Notes: generated by a model from the sequence alone, not told the origin. Shown: positions 16,687-25,860, numbered from the stretch's first letter. The stretch: DNA of 64,000 bases from Halobacteriales archaeon QS_4_69_34 (GCA_003021045.1 PXRN01000010.1:1-64000); one strand, 5' to 3'. Program-made: numbers and translations.

Positions 16687-17499
16687 ATGGCTTCCGAACC
16701 CGCGATCGAAACCAGCGGTCTCTCCAAGCGATACGGCGGGACGACCGCCGTCGAATCGCTCGACCTCTCGATCCCCTCGGGGGCGGTCTATGGCTTCCTC
16801 GGCCCCAACGGCGCGGGCAAGACGACCACGATGGAGATGCTCACCACGCTCACCCGGCCGACCGCGGGGACCGCGAGGGTCGCGGGCGAGTCGATCGACC
16901 GGCGCGAGCGGGTCGTCCCGGCGATCGGCTACCTCCCCGAGGAGCCGCCGCTGTTCGAGGAGCTCACCGGGCGCGAGCAGCTCTCCTATATCGCGGGGCT
17001 GCGCGACCTCCCCGAGCCCGCGGCCACGAAACGGATCGACGACCTGCTCGCGCGCTTCGACCTCGCCGAGGACATCGGCAAGCGCATCGGGGCGTACTCG
17101 AGGGGGATGAAACAGAAGACGGGCATCGTTCAGGCGCTGCTCCACGAGCCCCGCGTGCTCTTTCTCGACGAGCCCACGAGCGGGCTCGATCCGCGGGCCG
17201 CGCGAGTGGTCCGGGAGACGATCGCCGACCTCACGGCCGACGAGGCCACCATCTTCCTCTCGACGCACATCCTCCCCGTAGTCGACGAACTCGCGGACAC
17301 CGTCGGCGTCCTCGCCGACGGCGAACTCGTCGCCGAGGGCGCACCCGAGGCCCTCAAGCGCCGCGCCGAGAGCGACGGGGAGCGCACGCTCGAAGACGTC
17401 TTCCTCGACGTGACGGGCGAGGACGCCTACGCTGGTGCCCCCGACACCACGAACCCCGAAAACGAGGGGCCGGACGCGACGCGGGAGCGGTCAGCGTGA
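16687..17499 (+). CDS. ABC transporter ATP-binding protein
   Basis: The 270-residue ATPase has every ABC hallmark: Walker A GPNGAGKTTT, the signature YSRGMKQKTGIVQALL, Walker B VLFLDEPTSGLD, and the switch histidine (FLSTHILPVVDEL). The short Q-loop region (YLPEEPPLFEELTGREQL) is typical of the ABC-2/CcmA-type exporters. ATG 16687 is preferred because similarity begins directly after it. The last about 35 residues are an acidic Asn/Glu/Thr tail. The stop overlaps the GTG start of the permease gene by three bases, so the two are co-translated as an exporter; its substrate is unknown. Confidence 0.92.
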   Translation: MASEPAIETSGLSKRYGGTTAVESLDLSIPSGAVYGFLGPNGAGKTTTMEMLTTLTRPTAGTARVAGESIDRRERVVPAIGYLPEEPPLFEELTGREQLSYIAGLRDLPEPAATKRIDDLLARFDLAEDIGKRIGAYSRGMKQKTGIVQALLHEPRVLFLDEPTSGLDPRAARVVRETIADLTADEATIFLSTHILPVVDELADTVGVLADGELVAEGAPEALKRRAESDGERTLEDVFLDVTGEDAYAGAPDTTNPENEGPDATRERSA

Positions 17500-19208
17500 G
17501 CGCCGCCGGCTCCGGGCCGTCCGAAAGGAGTCGAGGGGACTGGCGAAATCGGAAGGGCTCCAGCCCCGTTCCGGACCTCGGCCACGCGGTGCTGTACGCC
17601 CGAACGGACCTCCGCCGCAAGCGGCGCTCGCTGTCCGAGAATACCCTCCAGCTGGTCGCGCTCGCCGTCGTGGGACTGTTCGGCGCGGTCTTCGTCGTCG
17701 CCGCGTCGTTCGGCGCATATCTCGCCGGCGAAGCCCTGACCGCGGGGAGCCTCGACGCCCCGCGCTCAGCGACTTCGGGGGCGCGCTCGGCCGCGGCGGC
17801 GCTATGGCTCGGGATCGCCGCGGTCGTCGCGCTCAGAACCGTCACACAGAACGCGACGCTCGACGGGACCGGCGGGCTGCTGACGACGGTTTCCCACCGA
17901 GACGTCGCCGCCGGCGTCGCGCTGAGCGAGTTCTTCGGCCTGCTCGCGTACCTCGGGCTCCCCGCCGTGGCGGTCGCGGTCGCCTTCGCGTTCGGCGCCG
18001 GCTCGGCCGCGAGCGCCCTGCTCGTGCTCCTTGCGATCGGCTCGATCGCCGCGACGGGTCTGCTCGCGGGCGTCGTCGTCGGGTTCGCCGTCAGGAACCT
18101 TACCGTCCGCTCGGCGTTCGTCGCGCGCCACCGGGCCGCGATCTGGATCGTTCTGTTCGTCGCCTACCTCGGCGCGTTCGTCACCGGCGTGGCCGAGTCG
18201 GTGACCGCGCCCCTTCTGTCGGTCGCAAGGGGGCTGCCGATCGCGTGGTACGGCGACCTCGCGCTCGCGGCAGTCGCCGGAAACGCGAGCGCCGTGCGGG
18301 CCGGGTTCGCGGTCGGGCTGACGGTGCTCGGGACACCGCTGCTGGTCGCGCTCCTCGTCCGGCTCGCGGGCGTGCTCTGGTACGCCGACCCGGTCGCGCC
18401 CGCGGCCGGAAGCGGGTCGAGTGCGGATCGGTCGACGGTGGATCGCCGAACCGCGCTGACCGGCGGCGTCTTCGACCGCGTGGCGCCGCGCCCGGTGGCG
18501 TCAGTGGCGGCCAAGAGCTGGCTGCGCGCCACGCGCGCACCGATCAAGCTCGTCTTCGTCGCCTACCCGGCGTTCCTGCTCGTCGGGCCGCTCTCGGACG
18601 CCGTCGAGACGGGCGCGGTGTCGGCGTATCTCGTGGTACTGCTCGCGGTCTACGGGGCGTGGGCGACGGGCGCGGCCTTCACCCTCAACCCGCTTGGCGA
18701 CGAGGGCGCGGTCGTGCCCGCGACCGTGCTCTCGGGGCTCGACGGTCGGCAGTTCGTCGCCGGACTCCTCCTCTGTGGGGCGGCGGTCGGCGCACCGGTC
18801 ACCGGGGGAGCGGTGCTGCTCGCCGGGCTCCTGAGTCCCCTCTCGGCCCTCGGGAGCGCCCTCGTCGCGGCCGTCGCGGTCGCGCTCTGTGTGGGGGCGG
18901 CGGGGCTCGCCGTGGGCGTCGGGACGGCGTTCCCGCGGTTCGAGGCCGCGCGGATCACCCGGAGCCGGCGCGCGGTCGTGCCGAGCCTGACGGCCTTCGC
19001 GACCTACTCGCTCGTCCTGCTGGTCGGCTCGGTGCCCGGGCTGCTCGCCCAGCTCCCGCCGGTGGCCGAGTTCGTGGGCCGTATCGCGGACGTCTCGGTA
19101 CTGACAGTCGGGCTCGCCGGACTGGCCGCGACGCTCGTCCTCGCCGGCGGGGCCGGCTGGCTCGGGTTCCGGTACGCCGCGCGGTCGTTCGAGGAGTACA
19201 CGCTCTGA
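17496..19208 (+). CDS. ABC-2-type transporter permease
   Basis: The 570-residue product has about twelve hydrophobic segments (for example LQLVALAVVGLFGAVFVVAA, VAVAFAFGAGSAASALLVLL, VAAVAVALCVGAAGLAVGVG) and a charged N-terminus of about 45 residues with an RKRR cluster before the first helix. GTG 17496 overlaps the stop of the ATPase gene, which fixes the start. It forms the membrane part of the exporter with the upstream ATPase. Length fits two fused six-helix halves, so one chain may serve where other systems need two. Substrate cannot be inferred. Confidence 0.85.
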   Translation: MSAAGSGPSERSRGDWRNRKGSSPVPDLGHAVLYARTDLRRKRRSLSENTLQLVALAVVGLFGAVFVVAASFGAYLAGEALTAGSLDAPRSATSGARSAAAALWLGIAAVVALRTVTQNATLDGTGGLLTTVSHRDVAAGVALSEFFGLLAYLGLPAVAVAVAFAFGAGSAASALLVLLAIGSIAATGLLAGVVVGFAVRNLTVRSAFVARHRAAIWIVLFVAYLGAFVTGVAESVTAPLLSVARGLPIAWYGDLALAAVAGNASAVRAGFAVGLTVLGTPLLVALLVRLAGVLWYADPVAPAAGSGSSADRSTVDRRTALTGGVFDRVAPRPVASVAAKSWLRATRAPIKLVFVAYPAFLLVGPLSDAVETGAVSAYLVVLLAVYGAWATGAAFTLNPLGDEGAVVPATVLSGLDGRQFVAGLLLCGAAVGAPVTGGAVLLAGLLSPLSALGSALVAAVAVALCVGAAGLAVGVGTAFPRFEAARITRSRRAVVPSLTAFATYSLVLLVGSVPGLLAQLPPVAEFVGRIADVSVLTVGLAGLAATLVLAGGAGWLGFRYAARSFEEYTL

Positions 19209-19656
19209 GGCGGTACCCGTGTGCGTAGACCGCGGCGGTAGAACGGACGGGACGGACCGAAGCGAATCGTGGATCGCGAGTCACGTACAGCGTCGACCGC
19301 GAGTCACGGGACACGCGAGAAACCGCGACCGCACTGTGGCTCAGCCCACGAGCCTCTCCGGTCGATTCATGCCGCTCGGGCTCTCCACTACCACGCTACC
19401 GCAGCCCTCGCGGCGTTCATCCCTCGCGCGAGATCGCGACACGGCGGCGTGCCGGCCGTGCCACACGGCACTCCACGCCGCGAGTCGGGCCCTCGATCAC
19501 GACCGCCCGGAGACCGAGCGGTGACGGAGACGCTAGGGAGGGAAGGGAGCTCGGTGAGCGCTTCTCCCGTCGAGAGCGACGATCGGACGTCGGTCGCCTC
19601 CGACGAGTCGGTCCGTCGCCGGTGGGGTCTTGTGTCCCGGCTGCCTCACCCGACCC
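19209..19656. other. Intergenic region with a dispersed ACACGCGAGAAACCGC motif
   Basis: The 448-base gap holds no convincing gene. At 19311-19326 it carries ACACGCGAGAAACCGC followed by ACCGC and, about 25 bases on, CCACGAGCCTCTCC. The same block recurs at about 23769-23818 in another intergenic gap (there CCACGAGCCTCCCC). This looks like a dispersed non-coding repeat rather than a remnant of a gene. Confidence 0.5.
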
Positions 19657-21234
19657 ATGAAAGCCGCCGATCTGCTCGTGCGGTGTCTCGAAGTCGAGGG
19701 CGTCGACCGGGTCTTCGGGCTGCCGGGCGAGGAGCTAGAGGACGTCCTCTTCTCGCTGCGCGATTCGACGATCGAGTTCGTGCCCGTGCGCCACGAGCAG
19801 GGCGCGGCCTTCATGGCCGACGTCCACGGCCGGCTGACGGGCGATGCGGGCGTCTGTCTGGGAACGTTGGGACCGGGCGCGACGAACCTCCTCACCGGGG
19901 TCGCCGACGCCCACCTCGACAAGAGTCCCGTCGTGGCGATCACGGGACAGGGGGGACTCGAACGCCTCCACCAGGAGAGCCACCAGCGCCTCGACGTCGT
20001 CGACATGTTCGAGCCGATCACAAAGTGGAACACCCAGCTGTCCGAACCGGAGATCGTCCACGAGTCGGTCCGGAAGGCGTTCAAGGTCGCCGAACACGAG
20101 AAGCCGGGTGCGACCCACCTCGAAGTGCCCGAGGACATCGCCGCCGAATCCACCGAGGTGCGGCCCCTCCCGCTGCGGAACAGGGTCCGCCGGCCGAGCC
20201 CGGACGCGGCGGCGGTCGAGCGTGCGGCCGCGCTGCTGGCCGACGCCGACCGGCCGATCGTCCTCGCGGGCAACGGGGCGGTCCGCACCCGCTCGGCCGA
20301 GCGGCTCCGGTCGTTCGTCGCCGAGACCGACGTCCCCGTCGTCGCCACCTACATGGGCAAGGGCGCGCTCTCGGACGCCGACGACCACTCGCTGTTCACG
20401 CTCGAATCCGGCGCGGGGCGGGCCGCCGACGCGATCGAGCGCGCCGACGCCGTGCTTACGGTCGGCTACGACATCGCCGAGCACGACCCGAGCGACTGGA
20501 ACCCCGACCGCGGAGCGCGGGTCGTCCACCTCGACTTCGAGCCCGCCGAGGTCTACGAGCACTACAACCCCAACGTCGAGGTCGTGGCCGACGTCTCCGC
20601 GGGGCTGCGCGCCATCCAGGGGCACGATGCGGCGATCGACACCGATCCAGACTGGTACGCCGACGTCCGTGCGGACCTCCGCGCCGAGGCGACGCGCCGA
20701 CCCGACCCCGACGAACTCTTCACGGTGCGCCGGACGCTGCCCCTGCTGCGCGAGGCGATGGCCGACGAGGACGTCCTGCTCTCGGACGTGGGCAGCCACA
20801 AGTCGGCGATCGCCCAGAACTACCCTACCTACGAGCCAAACACCTGCATCATCTCCAACGGGTTGGCGTCGATGGGGATCGCCGTTCCGGGCGCGGTCGC
20901 GGCCGACCTCGCGGTCGAATCGAACGTGGTGGCGGCGACCGGCGACGGCGGGTTCCTGATGAACGCCGCCGAGATCGGAACCGCGACCCGGCTCGATCTG
21001 GACGTCACGATCCTCGTGTTCAACGACGACGACTACGGGCTCATCTCCGCAAAGCAGGAAGAGCACACCGGCGAGTCCTTCGGGACGGGCCTCACCAACC
21101 CCGACTTCGTGGCCTTCGCCGAGAGCTTCGGGATCGAGGGCCACCGGCCCGGAAGCTGGGAGGAACTGGCCGCCACGCTCGACCGCACCGTGCCCGCCGA
21201 GGGACTGGCGCTCGTCGAGGTGCCGGTGGCGTAG
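19657..21234 (+). CDS. Thiamine-diphosphate enzyme, acetolactate synthase large-subunit type
   Basis: The 525-residue protein has the three-domain ThDP layout. The N-terminal PYR domain shows VFGLPGEELEDVLFSL and the catalytic glutamate in VRHEQGAAFMADVHGRLTG; the centre is a transhydrogenase-like domain (RPIVLAGNGAVRTRSAERL); the C-terminal PP domain shows the cofactor motif ATGDGGFLMNAAEIGTA ending DDDYGLI. It condenses 2-oxo acids after decarboxylation. Acetolactate synthase is the best family-level call, but no ilvN or ilvC lies nearby, so another ThDP reaction (for example an oxo-acid decarboxylase) is possible. ATG 19657 begins the similarity. A T-run after the gene (21263-21268) is a likely terminator. 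Confidence 0.85.
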   Translation: MKAADLLVRCLEVEGVDRVFGLPGEELEDVLFSLRDSTIEFVPVRHEQGAAFMADVHGRLTGDAGVCLGTLGPGATNLLTGVADAHLDKSPVVAITGQGGLERLHQESHQRLDVVDMFEPITKWNTQLSEPEIVHESVRKAFKVAEHEKPGATHLEVPEDIAAESTEVRPLPLRNRVRRPSPDAAAVERAAALLADADRPIVLAGNGAVRTRSAERLRSFVAETDVPVVATYMGKGALSDADDHSLFTLESGAGRAADAIERADAVLTVGYDIAEHDPSDWNPDRGARVVHLDFEPAEVYEHYNPNVEVVADVSAGLRAIQGHDAAIDTDPDWYADVRADLRAEATRRPDPDELFTVRRTLPLLREAMADEDVLLSDVGSHKSAIAQNYPTYEPNTCIISNGLASMGIAVPGAVAADLAVESNVVAATGDGGFLMNAAEIGTATRLDLDVTILVFNDDDYGLISAKQEEHTGESFGTGLTNPDFVAFAESFGIEGHRPGSWEELAATLDRTVPAEGLALVEVPVA

Positions 21235-21262
21235 CGGGCCCTTCCCTTCGGTCACACCTCTC

Positions 21263-21268
21263 TTTTTT
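21263..21268 (+). terminator. T-run terminator after the ThDP-enzyme gene
   Basis: CTCTTTTTTCC about 28 bases after the stop codon gives six T in a row on the coding strand, the usual archaeal termination signal. Confidence 0.55.
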
Positions 21269-21347
21269 CCCTCGCCTTCGCCGAACACGACGGGATCGGC
21301 CGGCGACGCCGAGCCGGCCGTGCCGGCGAATCGGTCGGGGACGCCGC

Positions 21348-21752
21348 TCAGCGCTCGGGCGGTCCTGTGGCCCGGACGGCGACCCAGACGGCCATCGCCG
21401 CGAGGGCGAACGCGGGGACGAGCGGGAGTACGAGGAAGGTGTCGCGCCACGGCAGCCCGAACACGCCGAGGTCCGGCCCCCCGATCGCGGGGAGCGCGAG
21501 GATGACGCCGGGCACGAGGAGGAAGGCGACGGCGATCGCTCCCACGAGCGCCCACCCGGCGGGCCCGAACTCCCGGTCCGCGACGGCGACACTCCCGTCG
21601 GCGGGCGTCCCAGTACCGTCCGGTTCGCTGTCGTCCGTCCCGCCGTCGGCCGTCCCGTCACCGGTCCGGTCGGCAGTACCGTCCGCGTCCGGGCCGTCCA
21701 CGGTCGTCTCGGCGGACGCGCTCGTTCGCGTTCCCGTGGACCGGCCGCTCAT
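21348..21752 (-). CDS. Small two-helix membrane protein, acidic N-terminus
   Basis: The 134-residue protein has a disordered, Asp/Gly/Thr-rich N-terminal half (residues about 1-70) and then two hydrophobic segments (WALVGAIAVAFLLVPGVIL and FLVLPLVPAFALAAMAVWV) joined by a GLPWRD loop. The pattern weakly resembles DUF3311-type small transport-associated proteins, but I cannot confirm this. ATG 21752 (MSGRSTGTRTSA) is chosen because upstream in-frame residues look non-coding. It diverges from moaB over a 73-base gap. Function unknown. Confidence 0.6.
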   Translation of the reverse strand: MSGRSTGTRTSASAETTVDGPDADGTADRTGDGTADGGTDDSEPDGTGTPADGSVAVADREFGPAGWALVGAIAVAFLLVPGVILALPAIGGPDLGVFGLPWRDTFLVLPLVPAFALAAMAVWVAVRATGPPER

Positions 21753-21825
21753 ACCTGCGGCTCGGCCGGCGCGCGCAAAACGCTGGCGATGGGACGACTT
21801 TAGTCCCGCCGGCCGAAGGGCCGGC

Positions 21826-22464
21826 ATGAGCGACGACGGCAACCGCGATCGCGATCACGAACACGGACGCGACGAGCACCACGACGACAACGGCGACGAG
21901 CACCAGCCGGTCCACGGCCACGGCCACGACTTCGGACCGGTGGGCGCGGCCGTCCTCACGATCTCGACCTCGCGCAGCCTGGAGGACGATCCGGCCGGCG
22001 ACGTCATCGCAGCGGCCTTCGAGGCGAGCGGCGACGAGATCGTCACCCGCGAGCTCGTCGGGGACGACTACGATGGGGTGCAAGGCGCGGTCGACGCACT
22101 GGTCGATCGCGACGACGTCGACGTCGTGGTGACGACCGGCGGCACGGGCGTGACGCCCGACGACGTGACCGTCGAGGCCGTCGAGCCGCTGCTCGAAAAG
22201 GAGCTGCCGGGCTTCGGCGAGCTGTTCCGCGAGCTCTCCCGGACGGAGATCGGCACGCGCGTCGTCGCCACGCGCGCGACCGCCGGCGTCGTGGACGGCG
22301 TCCCGGTGTTCTGTCTGCCCGGCAGCGAGGACGCCGCTCGGCTCGGGACGGAGCAGATCGTCGTCGAGGAGGCCGGCCACCTCGTCGGGCTCGCGGGCCG
22401 CGACACGGACGGCGGGGACGGAGACGACCGGATCGGCAGCGCCGGGGAGGCGAACGGGAGCTGA
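21826..22464 (+). CDS. moaB: Molybdenum cofactor biosynthesis protein B with His-rich N-terminus
   Basis: The 212-residue protein carries a MoaB/MogA domain (about 40-190): [59 protein letters not shown] and [20 protein letters not shown]. The family binds or adenylylates molybdopterin in cofactor assembly for molybdo- and tungstoenzymes. The first about 36 residues are unusual: Asp/His-rich ([18 protein letters not shown] and HGHGHD), suggesting a metal-binding tail. ATG 21826 starts this tail. No other Mo-cofactor gene is near. Confidence 0.9.
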   Translation: MSDDGNRDRDHEHGRDEHHDDNGDEHQPVHGHGHDFGPVGAAVLTISTSRSLEDDPAGDVIAAAFEASGDEIVTRELVGDDYDGVQGAVDALVDRDDVDVVVTTGGTGVTPDDVTVEAVEPLLEKELPGFGELFRELSRTEIGTRVVATRATAGVVDGVPVFCLPGSEDAARLGTEQIVVEEAGHLVGLAGRDTDGGDGDDRIGSAGEANGS

Positions 22465-22481
22465 ATCGCGCGAGCGACCCC

Positions 22482-22796
22482 TCACCCGGGCAGCGGGCAG
22501 AGGCTCGCGGTGAGCACCGCCCGGTCGTCGGTGTCGTTGCGCGCGCCGTGGGCGACGCCGCGCTCGTTGCAGACGACGCCCGGTGCGCTCACGCGCTCTG
22601 TCTCGCCTGCCTGTATCACCGTCACGCTCCCCTCGAGGACGTGGAAGACGTTCGTCGCGTGGGCGTGCTCGTGAGGGTCGACGGTCGCGCCCGGGCCGAG
22701 CGCGAAGACCTTCACCAGCACGTCGTCGGTGACGGCGAGCTCCTCGTCGAGTACTTCGTCCACACCGGGCGCGAGGTCGGGATAGCGATCGAGCAT
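22482..22796 (-). CDS. Small cupin-fold protein
   Basis: The 104-residue protein is a single cupin domain. PHEHAHATNVFHVLEGSVTV supplies the first metal-binding motif (two His, one further His) and NERGVAHGARND the second. Small stand-alone cupins bind a divalent metal and may act as isomerases, dioxygenases or ligand sensors; I cannot say which. ATG is at 22796 and the gene stands alone, convergent with moaB at an 17-base gap. Confidence 0.8.
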   Translation of the reverse strand: MLDRYPDLAPGVDEVLDEELAVTDDVLVKVFALGPGATVDPHEHAHATNVFHVLEGSVTVIQAGETERVSAPGVVCNERGVAHGARNDTDDRAVLTASLCPLPG

Positions 22797-23022
22797 ACCC
22801 CCCGTCCGGCCCCGAACCGGGTAGCCGTTTCGGCGGTCGCGGACGTCGACCTCTCCTCTTTTTCCCTCGACGCTCGACCGCCCGGATCGGCGGGTCCAGC
22901 AGTTCTACCGCGAGCGACCGAAGGGAGCGAGCGGCTTTTTCACGAGCGGTTCTGCAAGCGGGCCGAGCGAGCACGCCGGACGCGCGAGCGAGGCCCCACA
23001 GCAAGAAGGTCCGTACGGTTCG

Positions 23023-23640
23023 TCAGAAGAACTTGAGCAGGTCGTCGCGCTTGTGATCGTGAAGGTGGGTCCCGATCGCGTCGGTCAGCGCCCTGATCGA
23101 GCCGCGTTTCGCGCTCACGGGGGCGACGGTGTCCTGCCACTGCTGCCACGGCGCGTGGAGGCCGAGGCGCTCACAGAGGGCGTTCAACCGTGCGTCCCGG
23201 TCGTCGACCGTGTCCATCTTGTTGGCCGCGACCACGGTCGGGATCCCGAGCTCGCGGAGGAAATGGAACAGCTCGACGTCGTGGGGAAGCTCGCCCCGCT
23301 CCTCGTGGCGATCGATGATCTCGACGGCGCTTTTGGTGTCGACGACGAGCACCGCAACGAGGATCTCCCCGGCGTGAGCCTCGATATACTGGACCACGCC
23401 GGTCTTGATCTCCTCTCTGTGTTCTTCGGGCACACCGGACATGAAGCCAAAGCCCGGCAGATCGGTCAGCACGAAGTCCTCGGACGTCCAGTCGTAGTGA
23501 TCGGGCGAGCGCGTCACGCCAGGCCTTTTCCCGGTGGCGAAGTCGTGGCCCGTGAGCTCGCGGAGCAGCGTGGACTTCCCGACGTTCGAACGCCCACAGA
23601 AGATCACCTCGGCGCTCCAATCGGGTCGCTCGTCGAACAT
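23023..23640 (-). CDS. engB: EngB-family GTP-binding protein
   Basis: The 205-residue GTPase shows the G1 loop [16 protein letters not shown]2 [13 protein letters not shown]3 [11 protein letters not shown]4 AANKMDTV and G5 [11 protein letters not shown], all in the order of the EngB/YsxC group. Bacterial members help assemble the large ribosomal subunit; the archaeal role is taken to be similar. Length is typical. ATG 23640 follows an upstream region with no obvious promoter box. Neighbours do not add information. Confidence 0.93.
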   Translation of the reverse strand: MFDERPDWSAEVIFCGRSNVGKSTLLRELTGHDFATGKRPGVTRSPDHYDWTSEDFVLTDLPGFGFMSGVPEEHREEIKTGVVQYIEAHAGEILVAVLVVDTKSAVEIIDRHEERGELPHDVELFHFLRELGIPTVVAANKMDTVDDRDARLNALCERLGLHAPWQQWQDTVAPVSAKRGSIRALTDAIGTHLHDHKRDDLLKFF

Positions 23641-24080
23641 GGTCGCAGTCGGTGGCGGAGACGAATAACGCTGGTTCCATCCGAGCGCGATCGAGACGGC
23701 GAGTGCGGGTCACGGACCGGAGGCTGCGAGGTCCGGCCGAGCGAAACAGCGGGAGCCACGAGGTCAGTACACGCGAGAAACCGCCACCGCCGCGGCCACA
23801 CGGGCCACGAGCCTCCCCAGCCGACTACGCTCCTCGCTCGCGGCCCGCGGGCGTCTCCCGCCCGCTCACCCGAACCGGGGCGCTACGCGCCTCGCGCCGC
23901 TCGCTGCGGTGCTCGTCCCTCGCGAGTTCGCGCCGATGGAGCGGTGCGCCACCGTACCGCTACCGCCCCCTGCCGCTCCTGCAGCGCCGAGGCGACGGGG
24001 GTGATGACGGCGAGTACTGATAGTGACGACGGCGAGTGACGGTGAGGTGACGACGGTCGGTGTAATATCTCGTGGGAGAC

Positions 24081-24099
24081 CCGGTCGGCCGCCGACCGG
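24081..24099. repeat. Palindrome between two short direct repeats
   Basis: CCGGTCGG and CCGACCGG are exact reverse complements around a 3-base loop. It lies between two similar GTGACGGTGAGG-containing units (24036 and 24103), upstream of the DUF389 gene. Confidence 0.6.
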
Positions 24100-24211
24100 A
24101 CCGTGACGGTGAGGTTGACGACGACGGTTGGTGCGATAGGTGAGCGGCCGACATCGAATCCCGAGCGTCACCGCCTGGGCTGGCGCTCGAAGGGGTGAGC
24201 CGGTCCGCGGG

Positions 24212-24219
24212 CTATTTGA
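24212..24219 (+). promoter_or_regulatory. TATA-like box of the DUF389 gene
   Basis: CTATTTGA lies centred about 27 bases before GTG 24242 and supports that start as leaderless. Confidence 0.6.
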
Positions 24220-24241
24220 CCCCCGGCTGCGAGGGTGGGAC

Positions 24242-25528
24242 GTGCGCCTCGTGGAAGTTTCGATCCCGGCGGGCAAGCGCGAGACCGTTCTCCGCGAGCT
24301 CGACGAAGAGGGCATCGACTACGTACTCACCGACGAGACGAGCGGCCGGGAGTACGCCGGCGTCGTCTCCTTTCCCCTGCCGACGAACGCCGTCGAGCCC
24401 GTCCTCGAACGCCTCCGGGAGGTCGGCATCGACGAGGAGGCCTACACCGTCGTCGTGGGTGCCGAGACGGTCGTCTCGCGGCAGTTCGAGCAGCTCGAAG
24501 AGCGCTACGCCGAGGAGGAGAGCGCCGAGCGGATCGCCCGCGAGGAGCTCCAAGCCAGAGCCGAGGAGCTCGCCCCCGAGCTCCGGACCTACGCGATCAT
24601 GACCGTCGTGAGCGCGCTCATCGCCACCGCGGGGCTCCTGCTCGACTCGCCGGCAACGGTGGTCGGCTCGATGGTGATCGCGCCGCTGATCGGCCCGGCG
24701 ATGGCCGCCTCGGTGGGGACGGTCGTCGACGACCGCGAGCTCTCGGCGCGCGGGGTGAAGCTCCAGGTTCTCGGGATCGGGCTGTCGGTGGCGAGCGCCG
24801 CCGCCTTCGCTTTCCTCGTGAGGACCACCAACGTCGTCCCACCCGGGTTTGAACTCGCGTCGAGCGACGAGTTCGCCGAGCGGCTCAACCCGGACGTGCT
24901 CTCGCTCGTCGTGGCGATCGGCGCGGGGATCGCGGGCGCGGTGAGCCTCACGGCGGGGGTCTCGGCGGCCATCGTCGGGGTGATGATCGCCGTCGCGCTC
25001 ATCCCGCCCGCCGCCACGGTGGGAATCGGTATCGCGTGGGGCGAGCCGACGGCCGTGCTGAACTCGGGCGTGCTGACGCTCGTGAACCTGCTCTCGATCA
25101 ACCTCGTCGCGCTCGTCGTCTTCCGGCGGTCGGGCTACGAGCCCGCCGGCTTGTTCCAGCGCGACGAGGCGCGCACGGCGACGGCAAAGCGCGTGGTCGC
25201 GCTCGTCCTCGTCGTCGCAGTGCTTGCAGCCTTTCTCGGCGGCGTCACCTACCGCTCCTACGAACGTGTGAGCTTCGAGAGCGAGGCGCGCGCGGAGACC
25301 GAGGCACTGCTTGACGAGCCGCCCTACGAGGGGGCGACGCTCCTCTCGCTGTCCGTCGCGGCCGACGGGACGCTCCTCGGGGGCGTCACCGGGATCAACG
25401 CGACCGTCGGCCGGACGGACGAGTCGGCCGAGAGCGGGCTCGCGCGGGCGATACGCACGCGGCTCGCCCGCGAGACGGGGCGGAACGTCTCCGTGCGGGT
25501 CCGCTTCGTCGAGATAGAGCGGGCGTAG
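24242..25528 (+). CDS. DUF389 / TIGR00341-family membrane protein
   Basis: The 428-residue protein has a soluble N-terminal domain (about 1-115, MRLVEVSIPAGKRETVLREL, with an ACT-like alternation) and then the DUF389 membrane core: MTVVSALIATAGLLLDSPATVVGSMVIAPLIGPAMAA is split by the SMVIAPLIGP motif that marks the family. Several more helices follow (SLVVAIGAGIAGAVSLTAGV, AAIVGVMIAVALIPPAATVG, VALVLVVAVLAAFLGGV), and a soluble C-terminal domain closes it. Function of the family is unknown. GTG 24242 is chosen from the TATA spacing; an upstream ATG in the same frame would precede the promoter. Confidence 0.88.
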   Translation: MRLVEVSIPAGKRETVLRELDEEGIDYVLTDETSGREYAGVVSFPLPTNAVEPVLERLREVGIDEEAYTVVVGAETVVSRQFEQLEERYAEEESAERIAREELQARAEELAPELRTYAIMTVVSALIATAGLLLDSPATVVGSMVIAPLIGPAMAASVGTVVDDRELSARGVKLQVLGIGLSVASAAAFAFLVRTTNVVPPGFELASSDEFAERLNPDVLSLVVAIGAGIAGAVSLTAGVSAAIVGVMIAVALIPPAATVGIGIAWGEPTAVLNSGVLTLVNLLSINLVALVVFRRSGYEPAGLFQRDEARTATAKRVVALVLVVAVLAAFLGGVTYRSYERVSFESEARAETEALLDEPPYEGATLLSLSVAADGTLLGGVTGINATVGRTDESAESGLARAIRTRLARETGRNVSVRVRFVEIERA

Positions 25529-25581
25529 CGCCCCCGAGCGCTCGAAGTCGGGGCTGTGCGGAGAACGGGGGTTACTGTCGG

Positions 25582-25797
25582 CTAATCGTCGGCTGTGGCC
25601 GGGCCGTCCGTCCGCGCCGATCGGACGTCGGTGGGCCCGCTGACCGGTTCGTCTGCGGACTCGCGTGTGATGACCGTAGTGGCGTCGTCGGCGTCGTGTG
25701 CCCGCCCCGCAGTGGCGTCGCCCGGCCCGGACTCGTCTCCGTCGCCGGCCGGCGGGGCCGCGTACAGGACGCCTCTACTCGCGCTGTATCGCGTCAT
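25582..25797 (-). CDS. Small acidic hypothetical protein
   Basis: ATG 25797 opens a 71-residue frame (MTRYSASRGVLYAAPPAGDG, then Asp/Ala/Thr-rich). A TTATAC-type box centred about 28 bases upstream (about 25822-25828) supports a leaderless start. Composition is acidic, as expected of a halophilic protein, with no helix or domain pattern. I do not recognise a family; non-coding is possible. Confidence 0.45.
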   Translation of the reverse strand: MTRYSASRGVLYAAPPAGDGDESGPGDATAGRAHDADDATTVITRESADEPVSGPTDVRSARTDGPATADD

Positions 25798-25837
25798 CGG
25801 TTCCAACGACGATGCGGAACCGTATAACTCCACCCCT

Positions 25838-25860
25838 GATATAGTATATGGTATATTAGC
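25838..25860. promoter_or_regulatory. AT-rich divergent promoter region
   Basis: The sequence TATAGTATATGGTATATTAG is the most AT-rich stretch here and lies between the small acidic gene and the PrsW-like gene. It may hold TATA boxes for either direction; it is about 60 bases before the PrsW start. Confidence 0.45.

Larger units (their letters stand above)
23641..24241. other. Long intergenic region with repeats
   Basis: This 601-base gap lacks a convincing gene. It holds a second copy of the ACACGCGAGAAACCGC/CCACGAGCCTC block (about 23769-23818), then a run of related units (TGACGACGGCGAGT and GTGACGGTGAGGTGACGACGG at about 24023-24056, a variant at 24103-24128) and a CCGGTCGG/CCGACCGG palindrome (24081-24099). 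The promoter of the DUF389 gene is at its right end. Confidence 0.55.

Noticed and set aside
19657-21234. Part of an isoleucine/valine biosynthesis operon.
   Set aside because: The enzyme is of acetolactate synthase type, but no ilvN, ilvC or leu genes are adjacent, so the pathway cannot be claimed.
19269-21803. Long plus-strand frame across the ThDP-enzyme gene.
   Set aside because: Arg/Pro-rich shadow of the true gene (19657-21234), with no domain.
23641-24241. tRNA or small RNA gene in the long gap.
   Set aside because: I looked for a T-loop (GGTTCRA) and acceptor pairing and found none; repeats and palindrome are reported instead.
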